Part shown: piece after piece, positions 26,349-34,579 of the stretch
Numbering within the stretch: the first letter of the stretch is position 1
Layout of the letters: each line of letters begins with the position of its first letter
Assembly: GCA_014647935.1 (NCBI GenBank)
Contig: BMQD01000001.1
Span: forward strand, 186,001-250,000
Reading direction: 5' to 3'
DNA from: Planomonospora parontospora
GTDB lineage: Bacteria > Actinomycetota > Actinomycetes > Streptosporangiales > Streptosporangiaceae
Length of the DNA stretch: 64,000 nt
Notes under the pieces: generated by a model
The model's input: only the letters and a program-made list of their open reading frames with translations
Told to the model about the DNA's origin: nothing
Databases searched by the model: none
Translations under genes and position numbers: made by a program

Positions 26349-26621
26349 TCAGGACCCCGGCCGGGAGCCCGCCCCGCCCCTCACCCTGCGCGACCGGCGG
26401 CCCCCTCGCGGGGCCGGCCGCCGGCCGCCCCTCCGGCGGCGGTCCGCCGCGGGCCGGAGCCGTCCGCCGGTGACCGGGGGACGGCAGGCGGGGGGCGGGT
26501 CGAGGAAGGAAGGGGGCCGGGGCGGAGGCGGTCCCCCCGGCCACAGGACGGCCACGGTGACGATCGCGGAGACCGTCAGCAGCGCGCCCGGCAGGACCTC
26601 CAGGAGCACGGCGAGCAACAT
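26349..26621 (-). CDS. Possible small single-span membrane protein
   Basis: A 90-codon frame begins with a hydrophobic helix (MLLAVLLEVLPGALLTVSAI and onward) after a good GGAGGT site 5 nt upstream, then turns into an Arg/Pro/Gly-rich tail of no recognisable type. The tail may simply be GC-rich noise. I list it because start signal and helix are both plausible; it has no known family. Confidence 0.3.
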   Translation of the reverse strand: MLLAVLLEVLPGALLTVSAIVTVAVLWPGGPPPPRPPSFLDPPPACRPPVTGGRLRPAADRRRRGGRRPAPRGGRRSRRVRGGAGSRPGS

Positions 26622-26883
26622 GGGAACCTCCGGGTCTCGCCGTGCGCGGACGGGCACGGCGGTGTGGACGGAGGTCTTCCCGCACCCTCCCCGGAGGGGA
26701 GGGCCGCCCCGCCGGGTCTTCCCGGATCGGCGGGGACCGTGGTGACGGTCGGGGCGTCGGACGGCGGGTACTCCCCTCCGAGCTGTGCTTCCACTATCCG
26801 CCTCCCGGCGTACCTGGTCAAACACCCCGTGCGGAGGGACGGCCCCGAGGACCCCGGCCGCCGCCGGACGACCGGCCCCCGCG
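26622..26883. other. Intergenic region upstream of the Mn riboswitch
   Basis: I see no gene or clear signal in this stretch. It includes a GC-rich hairpin-prone part near 26690-26740 and leads into the promoter at 26884. Confidence 0.4.
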
Positions 26884-26911
26884 TTGACAACCTTCCGGCG
26901 TGCTCTAGCCT
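26884..26911 (+). promoter_or_regulatory. Sigma-70-type promoter of terC
   Basis: TTGACA (26884-26889) and TAGCCT (26906-26911) are separated by 16 bp. The predicted start of transcription, near 26918, coincides with the 5' edge of the manganese riboswitch. Confidence 0.6.
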
Positions 26912-26916
26912 GGTGG

Positions 26917-27035
26917 CGAGGGGAGTACTTCCCAAGCGCCGGTCCGGTCAGTACGGACGCCCCAGAGCGTCCTCGGACGGCCGCCCGCTCCACGCGGGTG
27001 AAGGAGACCTCGAACGATCACGCACGTTCGAGGAG
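26917..27035 (+). promoter_or_regulatory. yybP-ykoY manganese riboswitch
   Basis: The 130-nt leader of the terC gene starts with GGGGAGTAC, continues through paired GGTCCGGTCAGTACGGAC and CGTCCTCGGACG elements and ends GTGAAGGAGACCTCGAA, which resembles the conserved 5' GGGGAGTA and 3' GAGACCT blocks of the yybP-ykoY family. That family binds Mn2+ and commonly precedes TerC-type exporters. A hairpin TCGAACG-N-CGTTCGA near 27014-27033 could be the expression platform. Confidence 0.65.
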
Positions 27036-27040
27036 ACCCC

Positions 27041-28066
27041 ATGCCCGCTGAGGCACGCCTGCTCTCGGCCGACCTCGAGACGATCGGCACGCCGGGGATG
27101 TGGACGATCAGCGTCGTCGTCCTGCTGCTGCTGCTCGTCCTCGACTCCCTGCTGACCCGGCGCCCGCACGAGGTGCGGATGCGCGAGGCGGTGGGCTGGT
27201 CGGTCTTCTACCTGGTGCTGCCCCTCGTCTTCGGTGTCTACCTCTGGGTGGACCACGGCTCCACCGTGTCGGTGGAGTTCTTCACCGGCTACGTGGTGGA
27301 GAAGTCGCTGTCGGTGGACAACCTGTTCGTCTTCATGCTGCTGCTGGCCGCCTTCGCGGTCCCGGCTGCCCTGGCCCAGCGGGTCCTGCTGTACGGCATC
27401 GTCGGGGCGCTGGTGCTGCGCGTGATCTTCATCGCGCTCGGGGCGGCCGTCCTGCAGAGCGGCACCTGGGCGTTCCTGCTCTTCGGCGGGGTGCTGATCG
27501 TCACCGCCGTGAAGATCCTCAGAGACGCGCTGGGCGGGCACGAGCAGGAGGTAGACATCTCCTCCATGCGCACGGTCCGGCTGCTGCGCCGCTTCATGCC
27601 GGTCACCAGCGACTACCGGGGCTTCCGGATGGTGGTCCGGGAGGGAGGCCGCCGTGCCCTCACCCCGCTCGCACTGGCCGTCGTGGCCGTCTTCGCCACC
27701 GACATCGTCTTCGCCGTCGACTCGGTGCCCGCGGTGTACGGCGTGACGGAGGATCCGTACATCGTCTTCGCCACGAACGCCTTCGCCCTGCTGGGCCTGC
27801 GGGCGCTCTACTTCGTCCTGCAGGGCGTCCTGACGAAGCTGCGGCACCTCAACCACGGGCTCAGCATCATCCTGGCCTTCATCGGGGTCAAGCTCATCCT
27901 GCACTGGGCGCACGGCATCTGGACGTGGCTCCCGGAGATCCCCACCCTGGTCTCGCTGGGGGTCATCATCGGTGTCCTGGCCACGGTCACGGCCACGAGC
28001 GTGTACGCCAACCGCCGCGACGACCGCCGCGACCCGGACTCGGTGTCCTCGCCCGCCGGGCGCTGA
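27041..28066 (+). CDS. TerC/Alx-family membrane protein (probable Mn2+ exporter)
   Basis: The 341-residue protein has about nine membrane helices and TerC hallmarks: GYVVEKSLSVDNLFVFMLL near residue 87, with the acidic/Asn metal-site residues, and VFATDIVFAVDSVPAVYGV near 220, the second half-site. Two-fold internal symmetry of the EKSLSVDN and ATDIVFAVD segments is typical. The upstream riboswitch points to manganese export, as shown for other bacterial TerC proteins. It is a single-gene unit followed by a GC-rich hairpin at about 28069-28103. Confidence 0.88.
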   Translation: MPAEARLLSADLETIGTPGMWTISVVVLLLLLVLDSLLTRRPHEVRMREAVGWSVFYLVLPLVFGVYLWVDHGSTVSVEFFTGYVVEKSLSVDNLFVFMLLLAAFAVPAALAQRVLLYGIVGALVLRVIFIALGAAVLQSGTWAFLLFGGVLIVTAVKILRDALGGHEQEVDISSMRTVRLLRRFMPVTSDYRGFRMVVREGGRRALTPLALAVVAVFATDIVFAVDSVPAVYGVTEDPYIVFATNAFALLGLRALYFVLQGVLTKLRHLNHGLSIILAFIGVKLILHWAHGIWTWLPEIPTLVSLGVIIGVLATVTATSVYANRRDDRRDPDSVSSPAGR

Positions 28067-28120
28067 CCGCGCGGCGGCGGCCCGCAGGGGGCCGCCGGAA
28101 CCGTCAGGGCAGACGGGGTG

Positions 28121-29239
28121 TCAAGGGAGGAGGATCCGCTCCAGAGGCACCGCCTCCAGCCCGTGCGCCTCGGCCACGGGGCGGTTGGTCAGGTGCCCCT
28201 CGTGCGTGTTCAGGCCCAGCGCCAGCGACGGGTCGCGGCGCAGGGCCTCCCGCCAGCCCAGCTCCGCGATGGACAGGGCGTAGGGCAGGGTCACGTTGGT
28301 CAGCGCGTGGGTCGAGGTGTGCGGGACCGCGCCGGGCATGTTGGCCACGCAGTAGAACACCGAGTCGTGCACGTGGTAGGTGGGGTCGGCGTGGGTCGTC
28401 GGCCGGGAGTCCTCGAAGCAGCCGCCCTGGTCGATGGAGATGTCCACCAGGACCGAGCCGGGCCTCATCCGGCTGACGAGGTCGTTGCTGACCAGGGTGG
28501 GGGCCTTCGCGCCGGGCACCAGCACGGCGCCGATGACCAGGTCGGCGTCCAGGACGGCGCGCTCGATCTCGTACATGTTCGAGGCGACCGTACGGCAGTG
28601 CCCCCGGTAGACGGCGTCGGCCTGGCGGAGCCGGTCGATGCTCCTGTCCAGCAGCACCACCTCGGCGTGCATGCCCAGCGCGATGACGGCGGCGTTCATG
28701 CCGGACACCCCCGCGCCGATCACCACCACCCTGGCCGCGTGCACGCCCGGCACCCCGCCCATGAGCACGCCGCGCCCGCCGCCCTGCCGCATCAGGTGGT
28801 AGGCCCCGACCTGCGGGGCGAGCCGGCCCGCCACCTCCGACATCGGCGCCAGCAGCGGCAGGCGGCCGTCGGGGGTCTGCACGGTCTCGTAGGCGACGCC
28901 CGTGACCCCGGCGTCCAGCATGGCGCGGGTGCAGCCCTCGGAGGCCGCCAGGTGCAGGTAGGTGAACAGCACCTGTCCCTTGCGCATCCGGTGGTACTCC
29001 TCGGGGACGGGCTCCTTCACCTTCAGGACGAGCTCGCCCTCCGCCCACACCTCGTCGGCCGAGTCCAGGATGGTCGCGCCGGCGCGCTCGAAGGAGGAGT
29101 CCGGGATGGACGACCCGGCCCCGGCGTCCTTCTCCACGAAGACCCGGTGGCCCTGCCGGACGAACTCATGGGCTCCGGCCGGGGTGAGCGCCACGCGGTA
29201 CTCGTGGTTCTTGACCTCTCGGGGAACTGCGATCCTCAC
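28121..29239 (-). CDS. ald: Alanine dehydrogenase
   Basis: The 372-residue enzyme matches Ald, which interconverts L-alanine and pyruvate with NAD. Diagnostic segments are [19 protein letters not shown] (start), [29 protein letters not shown] (NAD site) and [22 protein letters not shown] start at 29239 has GGAGGA 5 nt upstream and gives the usual N terminus; upstream extension lacks family match. The 200-bp upstream region contains an 11-bp inverted repeat that may bind an Lrp/AsnC-type regulator. Confidence 0.94.
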   Translation of the reverse strand: MRIAVPREVKNHEYRVALTPAGAHEFVRQGHRVFVEKDAGAGSSIPDSSFERAGATILDSADEVWAEGELVLKVKEPVPEEYHRMRKGQVLFTYLHLAASEGCTRAMLDAGVTGVAYETVQTPDGRLPLLAPMSEVAGRLAPQVGAYHLMRQGGGRGVLMGGVPGVHAARVVVIGAGVSGMNAAVIALGMHAEVVLLDRSIDRLRQADAVYRGHCRTVASNMYEIERAVLDADLVIGAVLVPGAKAPTLVSNDLVSRMRPGSVLVDISIDQGGCFEDSRPTTHADPTYHVHDSVFYCVANMPGAVPHTSTHALTNVTLPYALSIAELGWREALRRDPSLALGLNTHEGHLTNRPVAEAHGLEAVPLERILLP

Positions 29240-29321
29240 GACTCCTCCAGGGGTTCGCCGCCTGCGGTCCTCCTTCACTTTGCGTTCCCGGGGAAAAGGC
29301 CACCATGCCCATGATGGAAGG

Positions 29322-29398
29322 AATCAACCGGTGTTGACGACAATCTGTCAGCGGCCGCAGCTCATCGTGTTTCTCGAACCGGCCTTTACCGGTTGATT
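29322..29398. promoter_or_regulatory. Spaced 11-bp inverted repeat upstream of ald
   Basis: AATCAACCGGT (29322-29332) and its exact complement ACCGGTTGATT (29388-29398) bracket 55 bp in the divergent region between ald and the next gene. A further half-site AACCGG lies at 29377. Widely spaced arms suit cooperative binding of an oligomeric regulator; the protein is unknown. Confidence 0.45.
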
Positions 29399-29456
29399 AC
29401 GCACTCGCTGTGGAGATCGGTAGGCTCACGCCAGCACACGTGGAGAACGCGGGGAT

Positions 29457-30671
29457 ATGACGATGGGGAAGCACTCGGGACCCGGCGCGACGCCGGAGCC
29501 GCAGGGACCTCCACCGGCTCCGTCCGGCCCGCCGGCCCCCGGAGCCGGGCCGGCCTCCGGAACGGCCCCCGGCCCGGCGCGGACCGGGGCGTTCCCCGGC
29601 GGCGGCGCGTTCCCCGGTCCGAACTCCGGCCCGCCGCAGCCGGGCGCGGCTCCCGGGCGGACTCCCGGAGCGGCCTCCGGGGGCGCCGGGCCCGGAACGG
29701 TCCCCGGACGGGCGCCCGGAGTGCCGGGCGGGCCGAGGGCCAGCCGGGCCACCACCGCCGTCCTCGTCGTCGCGCTGGTCCTCGTGGTGCTGACCACCGG
29801 CGTGCTCGCCACCATCGCGGTGCTCATGACCCGCAACCCCGGTGTGCCGCTGGGCGCCCCGCCGCCGCAGCGGCTGCCGGCGCCCATCCACTTCGCCCCG
29901 GTCACCGCCGCGCAGTCGGGACCGTGCACGACCCCCGAGGGCGTCCCCGACGAGGCCGGGCAGGTCTGCTACGAGGTCGCCGCAGGGGTCGACGTGACCG
30001 CCGTCCGGGGGATCGACGCGGTCCGGGGGGGCGACGGCTTCTACGCGGTCCGGATCACCTTCGCGCCCGCGTTCCGCGACCGGATCAACAGCCTGACCGA
30101 GGAGGCGGTCGACCAGCAGATCGCCATCGTCGTCGGCGGGAGGGTCCTGGCGGCCCCCCGGGTCGGCGAGGTGATCACCGAGGACAGCATGCAGATCGCC
30201 GGCTCCTTCACCAGGGAGCAGGCCGAGGCGATGGTCGCCCGGCTGCGCGGCACCCCGGCGGGCACGTCCCCGCCGCCCGCCACCCCGCCGACGACCGCGC
30301 CGACCGGCGCACCGGCCACCACCCCGCCCCCCACCGGTCCCACCGGGACGAATCCGACCGGCTTCGGGCCGACCGGTGCCCCGGCCGCGACGAACCCGGC
30401 GGCCACCGCGCCCGCCACCCCTCCGGCCAGCGCGCCCGCCACCGGCACGACGGCCCCGGCCGGCCGGGCCACCACGGCTCCCGCCGCCGCCCCCTCCGGC
30501 CGGACCGGGGCGGACCGGGCGGGAGCGGGCGGCACGGACCGCAGGTTCGGCACCTGCCGGGAGGCGACCGAGGCCGGCTACGGTCCGTACTTCAAGGAGA
30601 GCGACCCGGAGTACGCCTGGTACGCCGACGGGGACGGGGACGGCGTCGCCTGCGACAGCGACCGCCCCTGA
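29457..30671 (+). CDS. Membrane protein with SecD P1-head-like and Excalibur domains
   Basis: The 404-residue protein has a Pro/Gly-rich cytosolic segment (1-95), one membrane helix (99-124), an extracellular domain (about 150-265) resembling the SecDF P1 head (AIVVGGRVLAAPRVGEVITE, then AGSFTREQAEAMVARLR), a Thr/Pro/Ala-rich linker, and a C-terminal Excalibur calcium-binding motif with YADGDGDGVACDSD. It has no other Sec-channel parts, so it is not SecD itself. A role at the cell wall or in Ca2+-dependent surface processes is inferred. The start is the first ATG. Confidence 0.72.
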   Translation: MTMGKHSGPGATPEPQGPPPAPSGPPAPGAGPASGTAPGPARTGAFPGGGAFPGPNSGPPQPGAAPGRTPGAASGGAGPGTVPGRAPGVPGGPRASRATTAVLVVALVLVVLTTGVLATIAVLMTRNPGVPLGAPPPQRLPAPIHFAPVTAAQSGPCTTPEGVPDEAGQVCYEVAAGVDVTAVRGIDAVRGGDGFYAVRITFAPAFRDRINSLTEEAVDQQIAIVVGGRVLAAPRVGEVITEDSMQIAGSFTREQAEAMVARLRGTPAGTSPPPATPPTTAPTGAPATTPPPTGPTGTNPTGFGPTGAPAATNPAATAPATPPASAPATGTTAPAGRATTAPAAAPSGRTGADRAGAGGTDRRFGTCREATEAGYGPYFKESDPEYAWYADGDGDGVACDSDRP

Positions 30672-30732
30672 CAGCCCGTCCACCGTCGGGCGGCGGCCCG
30701 CCGCAAGACGTCGGCCGCCGCGCTCACCGCCC

Positions 30733-30774
30733 ACCACAAGACGTCCACCGCAAGACGTCCACCGCAAGACGCCC
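30733..30774. repeat. 14-bp tandem repeat, three copies
   Basis: ACCGCAAGACGTCC and near-identical neighbours (first copy ACCACAAGACGTCC, last ACCGCAAGACGCCC) lie between two convergent genes. They are untranslated and may be part of a transcription end region. Confidence 0.75.
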
Positions 30775-30841
30775 GCCGTCCTCGGCCACCGTCTTCGGCC
30801 GTCGTCTTCGGCCGCCGCCGGTCCGCCGGCCCCGGCCTCGG

Positions 30842-32218
30842 TCAGGCGATGACCTGCTCGACGGCGCCGATGCCGAAATACACCGTGAAGACCAGCGTGA
30901 CCACCCAGAGCAGCCACGGGATCTCCCGGCCCCGGCCGAGCGCCGCCTGGATCACCGTGTAGGAGATCACGCCCGCGCCGACGCCGTTGGTGATGCCGTA
31001 GGTGAACGGCATGATGGCGATCGTCAGGAAGGCCGGGATCGCCAGGGACAGGTCGTCCCAGGGCACGTTCTTGGCCTGGGTCATCATCAGCGCCCCGACC
31101 AGCACGAGCGCGGGCGCCGCCGCCGCGGCCGGGACGACCGTCGCGAGCGGGGTGAACAGCAGCGACAGCGTGAACAGGCCGCCGGTGGCCAGGGCGGCCA
31201 GACCGGTCCTGGCGCCTTCGCCGACCCCGGCCGCCGACTCGACGAAGACCGTCCCGGCCGAGGCCCCGGCGAGCCCGCCGATCGCGCCGGACACGCCGTC
31301 CACCGTCAGGATGGCGCCCAGCCGGGGGACGCGGCCCCGCTCGTCCACCAGCCCGGCCTCGTCGCTGACGCCGATGATGGTCCCCATCGCGTCGAAGAAA
31401 CCGGACAGCACGAGCGTGAACAGCACGACCGTGGCGGTCACCGCCCCGGCCCGGGCGAACCCGCCGAACAGGTCCACCTGCCCGAGGAGCCCGAAGTCCG
31501 GGGCCGAGACCACCGCCTCCGGCAACCGGGGCACCACGACGCCCCAGCTCGCCGGGTCGACCCTCGCCACCGAGTCCACCGCGACCGCGGCCAGCGCGGT
31601 GACCACGATGGCGATCAGGATGGCCGCCGGGACCCGGCGCACGTAGAGCACGACCATCAGCAGCAACCCCAGGCAGAACAGCGCCACCGGCCAGCCCGAC
31701 AGGTGCCCGGCCGTGCCCAGCTGCACGGGCGTGCCGGTGCCGGGAGCGACGAACCCGGCGTCGACCAGGCCGATCAGCGCGATGAACATGCCGATGCCCA
31801 CGCTGATCGCGTGCTTGAGCGCGAGCGGGATGGCGTTCATGATGAGCTGCCGGAGCCCCGAGACGGCCAGCAGCACGATCACCAGGCCCTCCAGCACGAC
31901 CAGCCCCATGGCCTGCGCCCAGGTCATGTGCGGCGCGGCCTGGTAGGCGACCACCGCGTTCAGCCCCAGCCCCGTCGCCAGGCCGAACGGCGCGTTGCCG
32001 GCCACGGCCATCAGCAGGGTGCTCACCGCCGCGGTCAGGATGGTGGCCGTGGTGAGCTGCGGCACCGACAGGCGCGCCCCCGTGACGTCGGCGGCGCCGC
32101 CCAGGATGATCGGGTTGAGCAGGACGATGTAGGCCATCGCCATGAACGTGGTGACACCGCCCCGGACCTCCCGGCCGACCGTCGTCCCGCGCGCCGACAG
32201 CTCGAAGAAGCGATCCAC
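30842..32218 (-). CDS. NCS2 family purine permease (AzgA-type)
   Basis: The 458-residue protein has about 12 membrane helices and AzgA/PbuG features: GGVTTFMAMAYIVLLNPIIL near residue 21, ATGLGLNAVVAYQ, FFDAMGTIIGVSDEAGL and GASAGTVFVESAAGVGEGAR. This branch transports adenine, guanine and hypoxanthine by proton symport. The GTG start has GAGAGGGGGGACC upstream. It lies just after the xanthine-dehydrogenase-like gene on the same strand, consistent with purine uptake and oxidation. Confidence 0.9.
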   Translation of the reverse strand: MDRFFELSARGTTVGREVRGGVTTFMAMAYIVLLNPIILGGAADVTGARLSVPQLTTATILTAAVSTLLMAVAGNAPFGLATGLGLNAVVAYQAAPHMTWAQAMGLVVLEGLVIVLLAVSGLRQLIMNAIPLALKHAISVGIGMFIALIGLVDAGFVAPGTGTPVQLGTAGHLSGWPVALFCLGLLLMVVLYVRRVPAAILIAIVVTALAAVAVDSVARVDPASWGVVVPRLPEAVVSAPDFGLLGQVDLFGGFARAGAVTATVVLFTLVLSGFFDAMGTIIGVSDEAGLVDERGRVPRLGAILTVDGVSGAIGGLAGASAGTVFVESAAGVGEGARTGLAALATGGLFTLSLLFTPLATVVPAAAAAPALVLVGALMMTQAKNVPWDDLSLAIPAFLTIAIMPFTYGITNGVGAGVISYTVIQAALGRGREIPWLLWVVTLVFTVYFGIGAVEQVIA

Positions 32219-32254
32219 CGGTCCCCCCTCTCAACGGCGGGGGACGCCCGCTTC

Positions 32255-34492
32255 CTACCCGCTCAGCGCGATGTCATGGGGGCGGATCGGCACCCGGGGC
32301 AGGTCCAGCCCGGTCGCGGCCCGCACGGCCGCGGCCACCGCCGGGGTCGACGAGAGCGTGGGCGGCTCGCCCGCGCCCCGCAGGCCGTACGGCGCGTGCG
32401 GGTCGGGGTTCTCCAGGATCGAGACCCGCATCGGCGGCATGTCCAGGACGGTGGGGATCAGGTAGTCGGTGAACGACGGGTTCAGCACCCGCCCGCCCGC
32501 GACCTGGATCTCCTCCATCAGCGCCAGGCCGAGCCCCTGCGCCGAACCGCCGTGGATCTGCCCCTCCAGCGCGAGCCGGTTCAGCACCCGGCCCACGTCC
32601 TGCACGGCCGCCAGTTCCACCACCTTGACCAGGCCGAGCTCGGTGTCGACGTCGACGACCGCCCGGTGCACGCACAGTGCGAGCTGCGTGTGGGAGTCGC
32701 CCTGCCCGGTGACCGGGTCCATCGGGAACGTCGGCCGGTGGCGGTACTCGCGCGTCTCCTCCACCGGGCCGTGCCGCTCCAGCGCCTCGGCGAGCGGGAC
32801 CCCGCCGGCGCACAGCTCCTCCAGCCGGTCCCGCACGGCCCGGCAGGCCGCCCTGACCGCGCCCCCGGTGACGTAGGACTGCCGGGAGGCCGACGACGAC
32901 CCCGCGGAGCCGACCGAGGTGTCGGCCCCGGCGACCGTCACCCGGCCGACGCCCAGACCGCCCAGCTCGGTGCGGGCGACCTGCTCCTGGACCATGACCA
33001 GCCCCTGGCCGACCTCCGCCGCCGCGGTGTGCACCAGCGCGTGCGGCTCGCCGCCGAGCAGCTCCACCCGGACCCGGGCGGTGGAGTGGTCGTCGAAGCC
33101 CTCGGAGAAGCAGATGTTCTTGATGCCGACGCCGTACCCGACGCCGCGCCGCACCCCCTCGCCGCGGGTGGTCCGCCCCGCGCCGCCCGGCAGGTCCAGC
33201 AGGCCGCCCGCCGGCTCCGGGGGCAGCGGCATCGCGGCGAGCTCGCGGAGCATCCCGGCGAGCGGCGCGGGGGAGTCGACGACCTGCCCGGTGGCCAGCC
33301 GCGACCCCTGGGAGACGGCGTTGCGGACCCTGATCTCCACCGGGTCGAGGCCGCACGCCTCGGCCAGCCGGTCCATCTGCGACTCGTAGGCGTAGCAGGC
33401 CTGCACCGCGCCGAAGCCGCGCATCGCCCCGCAGGGCGGGTTGTTGGTGTAGACGCCGTAGGCGTCGAGGCGGACGTTCGGCACCTCGTACGGCCCGACC
33501 CCGAGCGAGGCGGCGTTGCCCACCACGGCGCGGGAGGAGGAGCAGTACGCGCCGCCGTCGAGCAGGATCTCCGCCTTCACGTAGAGCAGCCTCCCGTCGC
33601 GGGTCGCGCCGTGCTCGTAGCGCATCCGGGCCGGGTGCCGGTGCACGTGGCCGAAGAACGACTCCTCGCGGTGGTAGACCATCTTGACGGGCCGGCCGGT
33701 GCGCAGCGCCAGCATGCACGCGTGGATCTGCATGGACAGGTCCTCCCGGGCGCCGAACGCGCCGCCCACGCCGGCCAGCGAGAGCCGTACCCTCTCCGGC
33801 GGCAGCCCCAGGCACGGCGCGATCTGGTCGCGGTCCGCGTGCAGCCACTGGGTCGCGACGAACAGGTCCACCCCGCCGTCCTCGGCGGGCACGGCCAGGC
33901 CGGACTCGGGGCCGAGGAAGGCCTGGTCCTGCATGCCCACCTCGTACTCGCCGGCGACCACGACGGGGGCGGTGAGGTCCGCGGCGTCGTCGAGCCCGGC
34001 GCCGACCCGGACCGGCTGGTGGCGGAGCACGTTGCCCTGCTCGTGAACCTTCGGGCAGTCCGGGTCGAAGGCGGCCCGGCGCGGGTCGGTCACCGCCTCG
34101 CGGACCTCGTACTCCACGACGATCGCCGCGGCGGCCCGCCGGGCCCGCTCGGGGTGGTCGGCGGCCACCAGCGCGACCGGCTCGCCCTGGTAGCGGACCC
34201 GGTCGATCGCGAGCACCGGCTGGTCCCGGTGCTCCAGGCCGTAGTACTTCTCGCCCGGCACGTCCTCGCAGGTGAGCACGGCCAGCACGCCCGGCATGGC
34301 CAGGGCGGGACCGACGTCGACCGACCGGATCCACGCCGACGGGTGCGGGCTGCGCAGGGTCACACCCCAGACCATGTCCGCCAGGTACAGGTCGGAGGAG
34401 TAGGCGAACTCACCGGTCACCTTCAGCGTCCCGTCGGGCCGCAGCAGGCTCTCCCCGATGCCCGGGCTCTGCCGTGTCTCGATCTCGCTCAC
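32255..34492 (-). CDS. Xanthine dehydrogenase-family molybdopterin-binding subunit
   Basis: The 745-residue protein matches the large molybdenum subunit: GEFAYSSDLYLADMVWGV (domain 1), GVGGAFGAREDLSMQ (molybdopterin contact with Gln/Arg region), GCGAMRGFGAVQACYAYE-like block CGAMRGFGAVQACYAYE, and the C-terminal active-site stretch GLRGAGEPPTLSSTPAV with the catalytic Glu. The FAD and 2Fe-2S partner subunits that such an enzyme needs are not in this window. The purine permease next to it favours hypoxanthine/xanthine as substrate, but other heterocycles or aldehydes are possible. Confidence 0.87.
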   Translation of the reverse strand: MSEIETRQSPGIGESLLRPDGTLKVTGEFAYSSDLYLADMVWGVTLRSPHPSAWIRSVDVGPALAMPGVLAVLTCEDVPGEKYYGLEHRDQPVLAIDRVRYQGEPVALVAADHPERARRAAAAIVVEYEVREAVTDPRRAAFDPDCPKVHEQGNVLRHQPVRVGAGLDDAADLTAPVVVAGEYEVGMQDQAFLGPESGLAVPAEDGGVDLFVATQWLHADRDQIAPCLGLPPERVRLSLAGVGGAFGAREDLSMQIHACMLALRTGRPVKMVYHREESFFGHVHRHPARMRYEHGATRDGRLLYVKAEILLDGGAYCSSSRAVVGNAASLGVGPYEVPNVRLDAYGVYTNNPPCGAMRGFGAVQACYAYESQMDRLAEACGLDPVEIRVRNAVSQGSRLATGQVVDSPAPLAGMLRELAAMPLPPEPAGGLLDLPGGAGRTTRGEGVRRGVGYGVGIKNICFSEGFDDHSTARVRVELLGGEPHALVHTAAAEVGQGLVMVQEQVARTELGGLGVGRVTVAGADTSVGSAGSSSASRQSYVTGGAVRAACRAVRDRLEELCAGGVPLAEALERHGPVEETREYRHRPTFPMDPVTGQGDSHTQLALCVHRAVVDVDTELGLVKVVELAAVQDVGRVLNRLALEGQIHGGSAQGLGLALMEEIQVAGGRVLNPSFTDYLIPTVLDMPPMRVSILENPDPHAPYGLRGAGEPPTLSSTPAVAAAVRAATGLDLPRVPIRPHDIALSG

Positions 34493-34579
34493 GACCTCAG
34501 TACATCAGCGCAGCTCAGAGCCGGTCCATGGCAGATAACGCGGAACGCGGGGCCCCGCGGCTGGCGACTGTTGCGGTCG

